Below are positions 13,981 through 26,344 of a stretch of DNA of 64,000 bases, in pieces (the first letter of the stretch is position 1; the number at the start of each line of letters is the position of its first letter). Below the pieces are notes generated by a model. The model made no database searches. It was not told where the DNA came from and was given only the letters and a program-made list of their open reading frames with translations. The DNA is taken from NCBI GenBank assembly GCA_036362985.1, contig JAYGXS010000001.1, positions 41,378,787-41,442,786 of the forward strand, in the 5' to 3' direction. The position numbers and the translations under genes are program-made. Source of the stretch: Ligula intestinalis. Lineage: Eukaryota > Platyhelminthes > Cestoda > Diphyllobothriidea > Diphyllobothriidae.

Positions 13981-14351
13981 CGGCAGTGTTGTTAAGTACG
14001 GACACAAGCACTGGGGTGAATGTAGGTGTGGCTGTACGTGGGTGGGTGCATGTCATGTCGTTAAAACACTGTGGTCGAGGACAGGTGACTTCTGCTCCGC
14101 GGTTGAAGGGTGAGTGGCTACATTCGAACGAACGAGTTTGCCACGTCATTTTGTATGTATACTGTGGGAGGCGAATAATTATGGCTTAGTAGGGTACATT
14201 TTGCTGCTGCAAAGCAAAATTCTGCCAAAAATCGGAGTAACAGCATACCATTGCTGCATTCTGAATGCTAACTCGAGGAATCTGCATATTTTTATTTTCC
14301 TATCGTCGTAGATAGCACGAAAGGATGACTTGTAATGCTGCTTAGACAGAA

Positions 14352-14405
14352 CACGGGAGCAGGAGCCGTCCACGATGCACGTACCAAATTCTGGGGACGG
14401 AGAAC
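14352..14405 (+). repeat. Fragment of the telomere-like element family (end only)
   Basis: GGGAGCAGGAGCCGTCCACG and ACCAAATTCTGGGGACGGAG match the end segment of the copies at 5.0 and 60.3 kb. No TTAGGG units remain. Confidence 0.4.
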
Positions 14406-14632
14406 GTTTTCTTGGTTAGGCTTCATAACATCTAGGGAGACATACAGGAGAAGAGGTTTCTTGACCTAACGCTTTATTGAAACATTTATACTTCTGCATT
14501 TTAGCCGCACCACGACTTTATTTTTGCAAGTGTACTGCTGCAAATAATCTGCGATGCAGCATTCCATCCATTCACCATCACAGACCAAACTACTATTAGC
14601 TCTTCTCCCCACTACAAAACTGCTCGTTCTAT

Positions 14633-14682
14633 GGAGGAGGAGGAGGAGGAGGAGGAGGAGGAGGAGGAGGAGGAGGAGGAGT
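14633..14682 (+). repeat. (GGA)n microsatellite
   Basis: About 16 perfect GGA units. The minus-strand leucine-rich frame here is an artefact. Confidence 0.95.
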
Positions 14683-14757
14683 ACCGTCATGCTCTAAGTC
14701 TCTCCCATAACTGACCATTTATAAACTCAAGTGATTAAGCATTTCGTATTTTAGCAA

Positions 14758-15250
14758 AATTAGTTTATGTAGTGCGACTCATATACCCCTAGTCCTAGCA
14801 CTTTGTCCTACAGAAACGGTGGTTATAGGTGATTTGGGGCTGGAAAAATAGCCTAGGCAGTGAATGAAATTTATAGATGTAAGTGTAAAAGGGAAAAATG
14901 AGTTGAAGTTGTTTCCCGCGGCCGCAGGAGCAAGTTGTTCTGCATGTAAGCGCCGCGGACTATACTAATCTAACTCCAGAACGTTAAGTTTGACCTCAGG
15001 TAAGTTAAATTAGACGACCTCCTATTCACCATTTCAATTTTTTAAGGAATTTCGAGAAACCTACATTTTGATAATCGGGTTGTTCAGCAATACGTTAAAC
15101 CATAATACAGCTTAGCTAAACCTACAGATATAAAGCAACACCATTTCTAACTACACTGCCTATCCTAATTCCCTATAACCACCGTTTACATTGGACAAAA
15201 TGTTGGGACTAGAAATATATGAGGTGCACTACTTAAAATACTGTTGCCCA
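14758..15250. mobile_element. MITE-like element, copy 1 (~0.49 kb)
   Basis: The terminal inverted repeats are long: the left side carries CTCATATACCCCTAGTCC and CAGAAACGGTGGTTATAGG, the right side CCCTATAACCACCGTTTACA and GGGACTAGAAATATATGAGG. A GC-rich centre (GCGCCGCGGACTATACTAAT) is shared with the copies at 18.0 and 57.2 kb. There is no transposase ORF. The outermost ends match TAGTTTAAGTAGTGC...GGCAACAG in other copies only approximately. Confidence 0.65.
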
Positions 15251-15944
15251 TACTTTTAAGAATGAATACTCTCTGCGTAAACAACCGTGAGACTCGGACG
15301 CAGTTACTAGGGGATGGGAAAACTACACACTAAGAGTTGAATCGGCTTATAAAGACCACGTATTTAACGAGACCTCAAGTTACGACCGTTTTTTGTTCTA
15401 TCGGCAACCTAGATAGCCTGGCGTGGTTGCACTGTTTTACCCATGGATGAAAACGTGAATTTTAACTTGTTTTGCCACGCAGAGTGTGTCACAAAGTTGT
15501 AGACACTTAGTAGGCATACCGGAGTCCTTTTTAACCTAGATCATAGTAATCAATCTCGCTCCTACATAGTTGGATACCTAACAGTTGCACTTGGCTTTCG
15601 CATTCGGTTTTATTTGCAAAAAAATGAATTCCGAGGCGAAATAATATTTTATTTATGCAGTCAGTGATCAATCTCAGGAAATGTCAACCGAAATTCTGCA
15701 ATGCGTTTTCTATTAGAAAGAATTAGTTACGTGCGGGGGGTTAATTTTCCTCATATTGCGGCATAATTCCGAAACATTTCTTTTGAGGTTCGATTAATTT
15801 GTGACACGAATGATAGATCGGCGCTCACCGACCGGTTACGGAACTCACTCGCCCTGTCGTACCTTGGAGCTTGCTCCTGAGTCCAGCCAGCATCCGCCTA
15901 TCTGCCGTTGTGTATATGCCGGATCGAAATCGGTGAGGCATCGA

Positions 15945-16090
15945 GCCCATGGTGCAGTGGTTAGAGAGTTGGACTTCTAGTTACCAAGTTCGCGGGTTCG
16001 AAGCTCGGAGGTCACCGCCCCTGTGGTTGGGTATGGCTGCCTGATGATGGCTAATAAGCCAGAAAGGGCCTTTGCAGTCACTCACGTCTT
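15945..16090 (+). repeat. tRNA-derived SINE-like copy, well preserved
   Basis: CATGGTGCAGTGGTTAGAGA (box A-like), CGCGGGTTCGAAGCTCGG (box B-like), GGTTGGGTATGGCTGCCTGA, then TGATGGCTAATAAGCCAGAA. The tail occurs, in variants, in at least five other copies here. Confidence 0.55.
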
Positions 16091-17119
16091 AGTAACTTAG
16101 TGACCTATTTCTGTGTATAACTTCAAATATATTCAACAGAAAACAAGTTCAAAAATGTGCTTCTTTGTACTCATTTTATATTGTCTCGCGCCTTATTTAA
16201 ATGCTTTAACTGAACGAAGGGCAGTTTGCAGTCTTTAATAAGGCCTTAATTATGGGATACATTATGATCGTTTCACACCTGTCCATTAGCTAATGCTCTG
16301 CACGAAGTATGCAACACAGCCCACAGCCACGCAGCCCTATATGATATCGTCTCAATGGTTCAGAGGACTGTTTGATCTTCCCATATGGGAAGTGTGCAGC
16401 CTGTAGACTCTGAAGCCTGGACGTACACACAACGGCAGATCCGCTCAACTGATTCGGAACTTGAAATAAACGCACCTTTATATCCGAAAGGTAGCCTTTC
16501 TTCCAAAAGCATCTTTGAAGAAGACGCGATTTGCCCCCAAATGAGTATAAAAACGAATATTTTTGAGTCTGTTATCTGTCAAATATACATCTGACGTTAT
16601 AGGGCACCGCAAATCAGAAGAAAAGTGTATGCTTCATAATTAGTCATCTTTTGCTAAATGTGGTTTTTGTAGGAGGCCGTCAGTAAAAAGAAGCATTCAA
16701 AAGACAGCATTCTAGCGTGTCCGAAATATCTTGTGCTTATGTTGCATGCTAATGCTAACTACAATTTCGCTTAATTTACACTTCCTAATCGGAAATGCGT
16801 TTAAGAATTCCGATTAACATTAAATGGGTCGGTGCTTGACTGTCGTGCTTCTAGGAAGAATAAAGTGGTATTTCAGACGGAAGTCTACAGTTATACGGTA
16901 AACTAACCAGGGTTTGTGATAAGCACCCGACAGTAGCAACCTTATCGTGAGGAGAAATGTAAGGATGGATGTCGTCATCGTTTGTGCTTCCCTAAAGTTA
17001 TTAACGTCTTCACACCTGTCTCCAGTGCATACTTGATGGTTTCCGTTTTAGACAGATTCTGAGGTAGGGCTAAAATGCTACACAAACTTTTGCTTTCCCC
17101 TTTTCCTGTATCACACCAG

Positions 17120-17700
17120 TAAGTCAATTGGAGTGGTCAGTAGAACGATCGACAGAGGAACCGTTTGAAAGCTGAGCCACCGTGTAGACACGGGGAGCAG
17201 ACGGCGCCGCAAGCGTGTAATTACCTTCACTCACCTGGCCTCGCACCGATACCAGAGAAGGCTCCCCCCCTCGCCGCGGGACAGTGTACTCGGAGTTTCT
17301 GTTGTTGTCGCGGAGAGGAGGGAGGTGGGAGTTAACGGCCTCCGGCACTAGGCCTCACGCTGAACATGCTGGGGGACGAAAAGGGACGGCCGACGCGGCT
17401 GAAGAACGCCCCCCCTCCCTCCCGTAGAAGCATTTAAGTCGTCATGGCCGTCTCAGCCGCTACCGTCACAACGGGAGTGAGGGGGGGGGTGTTACGTCAC
17501 TCCTCGTGTCATAGTGGCTGGCCACTTACTCTGGTCGGAATGACCACATCTGCGTGCTTGTCCACGTGCCCTCAGCCCCCCCACCCCATGAAATCCACGG
17601 GGCTACTGAGACGGTCACACATGGGGCCTCCGGCAACCGTGTGCCGGCTCGCTCAAGTGGACACCAGCCTGCTCTCTGTCACTCGAATACACATGCTCAA
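17120..17700. other. GC-rich segment, unassigned
   Basis: C/G-rich sequence leading into the CA repeat. Short frames only. A phrase near 17553 (CACATCTGCGTGCTTGTCCA) resembles 25658-25680 (CACATCTGCGTGCTCCAC), hinting at a distant relation to the 0.67-kb repeat. Confidence 0.25.
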
Positions 17701-17722
17701 GGTCCAGCCCAGTGAATAATAG

Positions 17723-17724
<2 letters not shown>

Positions 17725-17759
<35 letters not shown>

Positions 17760-17788
17760 ACACACACACACACGCACACACACACACC
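17725..17788 (+). repeat. (CA)n microsatellite
   Basis: CA repeat with two single interruptions (CACTCACA and CACGCACA). Confidence 0.95.
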
Positions 17789-18043
17789 GAGAGATGGAAA
17801 GCACAACATCTGCCCATGTCAACTGGTTTCCGTGCTGGCGACCCCAGAATCCGTCAATCAACGGGATCGTGTCCTGCATTGGGTAGAAGAAGTATGCCTT
17901 CCATTTGAACAACCGCTGAATCAGTTCGCATCTTGTTTCACAGACCTAACAGGCTTAAGTAGTGGAAGCAAAATAAGTCATTCGGTGGATTGACCATAGG
18001 CTAGACCATGGACATAGACCACAGACTGGACTATCAATTCCAC

Positions 18044-18595
18044 TGGCAACAGTAGTTTAAATAATGCACCTCATATACCCTAGACCTATCATTTCTTCGT
18101 AAGGAAACAGTAGTTGTAAGGGTTAAATGGGTGGGGAACTAGGATAGGCAGTGGAATGTACTTTTATAACTGATGCATACATTTTTATTTTATTGTATTT
18201 AGAAATTTTGTTGATTTATATCTGTAAATTTCCTAATCTGTATTATCATTTAAAGTATTGCGGAAAAAGCAATTTACCAAAATGCGTGTTTCTGGAAATT
18301 CTTATAAAAAATAGAAATGGTGGTTAGGAGATCATCTACTTCAATGTACCTGAGGTCCAACTTATCGTTCTAGAGTATAGTCCGCGGCGCGAAGCGCCGC
18401 GCACACCTTTATCTTACTTCTAGCGGCTGCGGGAAACACATTCAACTATCTTTTTCCACATTCCACTTACTCCTTCAAATTTCCGTCACTGCTTACCTAT
18501 TCCCCACCCCCAATACCCCTATAACCACCGTTTCTATACTAAAGAATGCTGGGACTAGAGGTATATGAGGTGCACCACTGAAACTACCTTTGCCA
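18044..18595. mobile_element. MITE-like element, copy 2 (~0.55 kb)
   Basis: The left end GGCAACAGTAGTTTAAATAA, then TGCACCTCATATACC, mirrors the right end GGTATATGAGGTGCACCACT, then GAAACTACCTTTGCC. Near the centre is a perfect hairpin GCGGCGC-GAA-GCGCCGC at 18384-18400. This copy preserves the outer ends best and defines the terminal repeat. Confidence 0.7.
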
Positions 18596-18849
18596 TTCCG
18601 TTAAATAGGAAAGCCCAACACACCGAATTTGAGGCTATTGGGGCTGATTGTACTTGGAAGCTCCTGCTTAAAAATGCTCTGTGCTCCAACATCTGAGGTA
18701 TAAGGGGCTCTGTAAACAAACTGCGAACGAAGTTTTGTCAAACAAGTCTCCGTAGGAATCTTTTGTCCGCCCCCTCCCCCTCTCCCCCCCCCCTCTCCTG
18801 CCTCCGACCGGGCAGGGAAATATGGACGCTGCGAAATACAGGTGGCTTT

Positions 18850-18950
18850 GAGCTAAATTAGAGGGAAATTAGGGTTAAGTGTAACGTTACGGTTCTGGTT
18901 AGGACCCGGAAATATTTAGCTTACCTGACATTTAGTGCAACGCCGCAAGT
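18850..18950 (+). repeat. Fragment with TTAGGG-like units
   Basis: AAATTAGGGTTAAGTGTAAC, then GGTTCTGGTTAGGACCCGG, then TAGCTTACCTGACATTTAG. The last part recurs at 26865-26885 (TAGCTTACTTGACATTTCG), linking the two copies. Confidence 0.45.
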
Positions 18951-19779
18951 ATATGATTTAAGAATAGCGTTCCTATTCCCCTCTTCTGTCGAGGGGTTAC
19001 ATAACAGCTTCCGACCAAATAAAAGAGTTGAGAGTTCACTAAGCGTGACCAGAGGTTAGCAGGGTTAGCCTAACGCAGTATAGTAAACTGACCAGTCTGG
19101 GCATTAAATGCTGTCTGCATTGTTGTGGCGTAAGGTGGCCTAATATGCTTCAGTGCATAGTGACGGAGGTAGTCAGAGGGGGAGAGGGAGAGCGATGAAA
19201 ATATAAAAAGAGGAAGCGTGCTCGCACCAATGCGGATCGTCTTCATGTTGTGCTTACTATAATAAAACCAAGGTGCATTAAAGTATAGCAATAGGCTGAA
19301 AGCCATCATGTAGACTGTAAGTCAACTAGGTAGCTCTGTCCTCCACGGACTGAGATTATCGTTGCAATTTTGGCTCTTAAAGTGACCTTTAAGACCACGT
19401 TTTTCGATGAGAGATCAAAGAACCTCTCCCTGCGGTTAATGTGCGTGGCAGCCAGTATTTGCTCGATTCTGCATCCGTGACCATCTTCAGTCGTCTATAT
19501 CTAACATTATACATACTTCGAGCATGCTGAGTGTGGGAAAAAGGGGGCGAGGCAAACACAGCAAAATCAACTCTCACTGCCAATTCGTTCGCGTGTACGT
19601 TAGTGCACACCCTCGAACAAGTGGTGGTTCTTGTCTCCTGTGCTGGACGAACCAAAACAAGAGAACTTAGCACATTGTAATATTCGGTGCGCTACTCAGA
19701 AGATGAAAAAGTCCAGACTGTATTCCAAGTAACAGTTCAAAAAACAGCTGAATACTGCCGACAAAGGCAGGGCAGACTG

Positions 19780-19925
19780 GAATGGTAATTACTGGATTAT
19801 TAGCCATCATCAGCCAGCCACATCCAATCCCTAATGATGCACCACCCGAGGTTCAAGCCCGCAGCCTGTTGATAAGAAGTCCAAAGCTCTATCCGTTGAG
19901 TCGTGTGCTCCTTGACTTGCTTGTT
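19780..19925 (-). repeat. tRNA-derived SINE-like copy
   Basis: Minus strand: GACTCAACGGATAGAGCTTT, then GCGGGCTTGAACCTCGGGTG, then GGATGTGGCTGGCTGATGAT, then GGCTAATAATCCAGTAATTA. A degenerate member of the 15945 family. Confidence 0.5.
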
Positions 19926-21040
19926 TAGCTCGTAAAGAACGTGTAATTAAAGGTGCATATGCCAGTTTTCTGAGACTCTCTTCCCCTATATGCAAACATT
20001 GTTTCAATGAGTCCTTTCCACTTGCTATTAAGTAATGAGGCAAAATTTGAATATATCTTTATTGCAAAACCAAGCCTGGAAATAATTCGAATGGTTGAAG
20101 CATTTTGCATTCAGTTATACCACCATTAGCATAAACTGACCACAATTTTGCCAAAAGCAGTTTCCGGAAATTTGAAAAATCATATTTTTGTTATGTGGGC
20201 ATATAAAGTTTTCTCCCGTTTTTTGTTCTACTACGAACTTGTATTCGTTCACTCGCAGCCAGACACTCCTTTTGAAGGTGTGATATCTGAAAGAAACAGG
20301 TCATCCAGAAGCGATTGCTGAAAATATGCGGTTCCCAGTAAACACTTTTTATTCTTAGTCGTACAAAAAGAAGTGCCTAAGTTAGCTTTGATTTGCCCTG
20401 CAGGTAGGAGCGACTTGCGCGACCGTTTGAAGTGCATGTACTGGTTCAATTTCGTGTAATATGCACTGGGGGTTTTAACGTAGCCTGGTTTTTTTAAATA
20501 ACGCTATGAGAATACGATATGCCTCCGTTCATTTGGGTTCCACGTCGTAAGCAAACCATCCAATGCGCTTGCTGGTACGCCTTCCGCTCTTCAGACTACC
20601 CCACATCAGAGACCTAAAGTGATTTGACTGTCTGCAGTTTGCGTCCTAGGCAAGCGCGCGCGTGTTTAAATGCTGAAATTAGTTCAATTTTTGCTTAATT
20701 TGCAAAGCTGGAAGGAGTTGAGCTAGACAAGTCTACTCTCCGGCCTTTGTTGGTCCTCGTCTTTATGCTTAAAGGCTTTACGTGTGTACATGTGGGCAAA
20801 ACCAGTTTGGTAGTCGCCGTATGACTGTCGAGTACGCGTACTATGTTTATTTCGGACAGGCGGAAGCTAAAATGTTTTCCCCAGACTCTTGGTAAGCGGG
20901 GACTCGAGCATTTCCTGCCGTACTGACTGAGAGTGACGATAACTGTGCTTAAACGTGTTCCGCCCTAATTGCGCCAAACGTGCTGAGCAGGACCGACCGA
21001 GACTAGCAGGAGGGCGTCGTGCATGCCTTCAGTGTCCTCA

Positions 21041-22010
21041 CTGCCAATACAAGCAAGCGTGCAAGTCCCAGGAAGTACTTAAGAAGAAGAAGAGGATGCG
21101 ATCGCTAGGACAACACTTTTATTCACCTCCGAGGTCTCCTCCTCGTATGGTCCTTCGGGTGTAGATATTACTCGTCATGGATGCCATGGCTACCGTCAAC
21201 ATTCACAGAAGCATCATGCCCCTATCATTTACATGCTTCCCCACGAGCGACAGTTTTTCTCCTAAAAACCAAAAATGACATTCCATTTTGAATTATGAGC
21301 CAGCCTTAGGAGTTTTTTCACTGTCTGCTATTCTTCCTCAGTTACACTGCTGGCTCGTGTAATCTGAGTGTGAGTTTTTTAATTGAAACAAGCGAGTAGT
21401 CGTTTGAAATTGTGTCAACGACTTCTTTAGAATGTTCGGCTTTGCCGATGCATTTCTTAAATCCTATGTACCAAGAGGGAGTTCAAAGGCGTTTGCCTAT
21501 ATTTCCTTTAATAAATTTGACTTGACTTGACTTGACTTGACTTGACGTTTCGACATCCGTCACGCATTCTTCATCAGAGGCAAGAACAGAAAGCAAAAGC
21601 AGAAACGGGGAACCTATGAACAGGAATTTACAGTATTTATAGGACATAGTCATTACTGCAAACGTGTAACGACAAATAACGATAATATCCCTCTTATGGG
21701 TTGATAACTTGCTGACTGGCATGCGGGCTCTGGCTTGCTGAACTTTCACCACGCGTGGTGGACTCGGGTGTGATGATTGCTCGGCCATCTGGTCCTCCGG
21801 TGACTATGTCCTATGAAAACTGCAAATTTCTGTGCGCATGTTCCCCGTTTCTGCTATTGCTTTCTGTTCATATATCTGATGAAGAATCTGCGATGGATGT
21901 CGAAACTTCAGACGAATAAACGTGTTGTCCCAGCGATCGAATCTCCTCCTCCTCGTTCTTCTTCTTCTTTTTCTTCTTCTTCTCAATGTCCCCAATGTTC
22001 GCCTCTTCGA
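21041..22010. mobile_element. Fold-back element of paired ribozyme-like modules, interrupted by an insertion
   Basis: The left outer arm (21041-21127) reads CCAATACAAGC...GTCCCAGGAAGTAC, GAAGAAGAAG and GATCGCTAGGACAACAC, and stops at TTCACCT. The sequence resumes with GACGTTTCGACATCC at 21544. The inner arms, 21544-21655 and 21801-21914, are inverted copies of each other over ~110 bp, sharing GAACAGAAAGCAA.AGCAGAAAC and CATAGGACATAGTCA, with a ~150-bp spacer. The right side continues to GTCCCAGCGATCGAATC and a TTC-rich tail. Each arm holds a CTGATGA...CGAAAC-type core on its own strand (left minus, slightly changed; right plus). No transposase is present. Confidence 0.6.
21128..21546 (+). mobile_element. 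Nested retroposon-like insertion ending in six TTGAC units
   Basis: Sits exactly between TTCACCT and GACGTTTCG, which are contiguous in the related modules at 26.08 and 38.95 kb. Its 3' part (GTTCAAAGGCGTTTGCCTAT, then AATAAATTTGAC) resembles 59345-59405, and it ends in (TTGAC)6 at 21517-21546. A simple-repeat tail is typical of non-LTR retroposons. No ORF is recognisable. The last units may overlap the host GAC, and target duplications are not clear. Confidence 0.5.
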
Positions 22011-22014
22011 CCAT

Positions 22015-24640
22015 TCCAGCAAACCAGCGGCTGAGATGGGGTGGGCGGCGTTTCCGGTATAGAAGGGGGGAGATGAACTGTTTGGTTGTCTCGGGCTCTT
22101 GATTGCAATTTGAATGGAAGAAGATGGAGGGCGTGAGAACTGGATTGGCGGCATCTTGGACTTTGCTAAGAACGCGGGCTGTCTGGGTAAGAAAGGGAAG
22201 GGACAGGCCAGACAGCCGAATTTCTAGACAAATAATAAAGAGGAGGAACAAGCAACCGCGTGGGATTACTGGACGGCTTTCGTTACTGGCTGCAAACCCA
22301 GGTCACCACCTATGAAAGACGTGACGCTTGTAATGCTAGACCGCCTTGGTTAAGTAAATAAAGCTGGCAGTGTCAGGGAACAGAAGCCCTAAAACGGTCG
22401 CAAAAAGAGAAGGAGTTAATAAGTATATTGAAATAGATCAAGAGGTTTGCCGTCCCGTTTCATAAATATATAAGGTGAATGTAGGTATGCAAAAAATCAA
22501 ACTCATAATGACCCATATCTAACGGTGTTTTAGACTTTGCATTTTCAAAGGGAAGGGACTGTAAGCTCATCATGAACATCCCTGGGGAGGTTTAGATACA
22601 TCAGCTTAGATGTCAAGTTCGCTTCCTTTTTCGGAGACATTCCTTAAATTATAGTGTTTTTGGTGGCTAAACCCACTGAAATGGCGGTCCCCGAACGCGT
22701 TTAAAGGACTTTTAGGTCTCCTGTCCGGTAATCGATCATGACAACGGTAGGTTATGTAAGCCCCCCGTAGTCACCGCTAACCCTCAGATCGTGTAATGCG
22801 GGAATGGTGCTAGGAGGAGTTTTATGGGTGGGACCTCAACCAGCGAAATTATTAGATAAATTTCCACCAAATTTATTCTTCTACGCCTACAGGTCGCGAC
22901 AAAATATAAAGGGATATTAAAGATGAAACAACGAGCAACACTCAAGCAACAAAATGACTTTGACTAACGAATGTCCCAATGCTGCTTCCTTTAGAATGCC
23001 ACTATATGAATTTAATGGTTAATATGCAGAGGGTTACTGCCCGCAGGTATGAAATAATAAGCTTAAACAGGTTAGGCTATGTATCTGAAACCCAGGGGTT
23101 TACATAGCCTATCCTTACTATAATTGTCAGAGGAACAAGTTATGAACGGCGTCTCTTCTGTTTGATGCGATGTTGTTTGAGTTGATGTTGTGTGCCTCTT
23201 CCACCCCCGTCCCACTTTCCCCCATTTCTGCCTTTTCCTGTGTGTCCATACCTACTTTTGTGGGTCGAGCAATGCCCCGGGGACTGTGTGGCCTCTCTAA
23301 TGAGCCGCTGACACGCTGTGTAGTCAAGCTAAGTGAACAGCGTTCACGCGGCCACCTGCTGGTCACGCGAACACAAAGGATCGTTTGCAGGAGGAGTAGC
23401 TGAGCGGGGAGGACGAGTCCACCGGGAGAACGGTCGATGAGGCACCTCATATGTGCCTGTCCGAGTCAGTTAATGAACTGCATGCTCTGGGGACGGGTGC
23501 CAGTAACACACACATCTTTGCGTAACATGCCATTATTTCAGACTCTCTTGAACGTTTTGCCATACTTGTTGAACACTTATATCTCAAAAGATATAGAGCT
23601 TCGTTGATCATCTACGGTTTTACGTATAGATGTGCATTAGCCTACGGAGGAAAAAAATACTGTTTTACGAGAAAGATCAAAAGAATAGGCCCAGTAATTC
23701 CATGGACAGAGAAATTGCCTTACTATAATAATAATAATCATAATAATAATTTGTATATTTAAGGCCCAAGGGGCCCTGTCGTTACTTCGACTCTCTAAAC
23801 CCCCCGTGTACATAATCAGATATTTTAGACTAGAAATCACTGTCTCTAACGCTGTCCAGTCGATAAAACGGTCTTTTGCACCGCTGATGTGTGGGCGAGC
23901 AACTTTGTAATGAGGTAAAGGCCAGTTACGCAAGCATGAGTAATGGAAGCTAACAGCTGTGAGGTACAATAAAAAAGAGTTCTATGAAAAATTTAGAGCC
24001 GTTGCTTCCAATGACAAAACCCATAGCAGTCCAATATTACCTCCTTTGAGCTCCGTGCCATCAGAAACGTGCTACAACAACCTGAACAATAACAGTTTCC
24101 TCCCGCTCGACGCGTCTGTTGGCAGCTGCACCCATTCTCTGCTGTAGTCCACCGACCAGCTAGTACAGCAGCTGGAGGCCTGATACTGAGAATAGAGAGT
24201 GAGGTCGACGACTCAGCGCATCCGATGTAGTTGAAGTTATCACGGTGCGCTAAAAGCCGTGGCTTGGCATTTTGCAAACTGACGGGATAACTCGAACTGC
24301 GCGGTCAGCCTAGTTTGTTGTGTGGCAGGGCTGACTGATGGACTGAGAGACAGGCTGCAATGAATCCTCTGTGGCACTCTTACTTAGTGGATTCTGAGCC
24401 AGGTATAGTATCAAACCTAAAGGTGGCTTTGGCCGCGCCAGCGGCCTGTGCCTCATCCCGCCTCCGGTCTCCTTGGGTTAGTCATGGAACCGGACTCAGG
24501 TGGGGGAGAGGAAGTGCAAGCGGCAGATGCATCGTAAATCTACTCTCACTGTAATCTAGTTCAGGCGCAAGTCACTGCGCTTGCTTCCAGCTTGGAGCAA
24601 GTTACGCAGTGGACATCGTCGGAATTGACGATAGAATTGT
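22015..24640. other. Gene-free stretch
   Basis: Only short frames and the AAT microsatellite. No recognisable domain or repeat family. Confidence 0.45.
23727..23750 (+). repeat. (AAT)n microsatellite, short
   Basis: AATAATAATAATCATAATAA-type array with one C. Confidence 0.85.
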
Positions 24641-24654
24641 AAAGCGCAATGAGG

Positions 24655-24870
24655 AGCCAATTTACCCACCCAACCTACTGCTTGTATGGAATCCACCATT
24701 ACGGAAACAGTAAACTGACTGCCCAGGCCCGATTTGCTAAGCAGTTATCTGCAACCCACCAGAATGACTACTAGGCTCACTTTATTATTAGGTAGATTCC
24801 GTACGAGCAGTGGGTTGGGCGGGTAAAGCGACCCAAGTGTGATTAAATTCACGGCTCACGGTTAGCCTCA
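24655..24870. repeat. Inverted partial copies of the SINE upstream unit
   Basis: A minus copy (TTTACCCACCCAACCTACTG, GGAATCCACCATTACGG...) abuts a plus copy (GTAGATTCCGTACGAGCAGT, then GGGTTGGGCGGGTAAAG, then ATTCACGGCTCACGGTTAGC). The pair folds back over about 45 bases. Confidence 0.45.
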
Positions 24871-24954
24871 GTCAATAACATTTGATTGCCTGACAGATGA
24901 CGGTGTGACCGTCATTTCCGACAATACGCACTGCGTGTCCCACATCAGGCTGGA

Positions 24955-25625
24955 CACAGGGGCGATCACTTGTGATGACGTGAATCACTTTATATCAATC
25001 GTAAGCTCTCGATTAATCTACCGCACTCTCTTCTCTGGCATCCACCTGGACAGAGTCAATAAGACTGGGCGCGGAATCGTGCATGGGTGGCTGGCGTAAC
25101 GACAATGAGCCCGTCGCTCTCGACGATGTCCACCGTGAGCTTCAGCAAGCTGAAGGCAGACGCAGTGACTGTAGCTGAGTTAAAGTGGCATTAGACTCAC
25201 ATGGTGTACCCTACTCTCTCACCAACCCACACCTGTAAACGATGTCAAGACAGAGTCGAGAAGACCAAAGGTGAGGGAGGGTGCCTGTGACTGGCGCGGC
25301 TAACATTCCAATACGCGTACCAACAGCGCACATTGCTAGGTAGGCTCCCGCGCGTGCGGGAACGCCATAAAGGCCACATTAAGAAGGAGCCATTGCGGCC
25401 TGACTCTCGGCCTGCCAGTCAGCCACTCCACACGACAAGACACACACTGGACTGACTGCGGTGTCTGAGTTATTCCGTCATTTGGCGACCCTCCAAGTCG
25501 CGGCTCTCAGCACACCGCGATAGCTTCGAGTGCGTCAGATTGATTTTAGTGAGGAAAGAAGTGCGCTGAGGATCGACCTCACTCCCCCCCCCCACCACCA
25601 GCAACAAGCCACCGCCTAGCTGATC
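24955..25625 (+). repeat. ~0.67-kb interspersed repeat, copy 2
   Basis: Direct-orientation partner of 440-1110. Matching blocks include CTAGGTAGGCTCCCGCGCGT, CGCCATAAAGGCCACATTAA, GGAGCCATTGCGGCCTGACT, GACCCTCCAAGTCGCGGCT and TTAGTGAGGAAAGAAGTGCG. It is bounded on the left by an inverted SINE-related segment (24655-24870). Confidence 0.6.
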
Positions 25626-26038
25626 GGTTGCGCAGTGGCGGACGGTGCCGGCGGACACATCTGCGTGCTCCACATCACGACCTGGCCCCCTTAACACATG
25701 CACCAGGATACACATAATCAGGGGATTAGAAGGAGCCGGCGCGCTCTGACTCCCAGTGGCTGGCGCGACAAGAACACGCTCATAGGCGGGCCACCGCACC
25801 CTCTCCCCGCGCGCGGCATTTGCTATGGTGCGCATTCCCAATAACGCCTACTCTGCTCTCGTGTTATTTCATCTACGGCATAGCCCTTTATGGGGTGGTC
25901 TCACAGATAAGAGTAGGATACCTATGTAGATAAATCACATTCAATTCGATTTCAAAGCAATCACATTAATTAACTTTTACCCATCCCCCTTCTACATGTT
26001 GACCACCAGTGGTCTTTCGGTGATAAAAGATGTCTCTT

Positions 26039-26344
26039 CAGAAGAAGTCGACTCGATTGCTGGGACAAAACTGTTATTCGCCTGACGTTTCGACATCCGT
26101 CGCGGATTCATCATCAATCCACGCGCAAGAATGCAATTAACGTTAATTGTCGCTGTATGTTTGCAGTAATGACTATATCCTGTAAATACTGCAAATTTCG
26201 GCTACCGCTTTCTGTTCATGTCTCAGATGACGAATCCGCGACGGATGTCGAAACGTCAGGCGGATAAAAGTATTGTCCCAGCGATCGAGTGGTCTTCTCC
26301 CAAATTACCTCCTGGGACTCGCATGTTCGCTTGGATTGGCGATG
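26039..26344. mobile_element. Compact fold-back pair of ribozyme-like modules
   Basis: The left arm (minus) runs AGAAGAAGTCGACTCGATTGC, TGGGACAAAACTGTTATTCG, then CCTGACGTTTCGACATCCG. The right arm (+) has GACGAATCCGCGACGGATG, then TCGAAACGTCAGGCGGATAA, then GTATTGTCCCAGCGATCGAG, ending with CCTGGGACTCGCATGTTCGC near 26340. The stem ATCCG/CGGAT is perfect in both. About 100 bases separate the arms, including a short ATTAACGTTAAT palindrome near 26140. This is the best-preserved inverted pair in the window. Confidence 0.6.
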
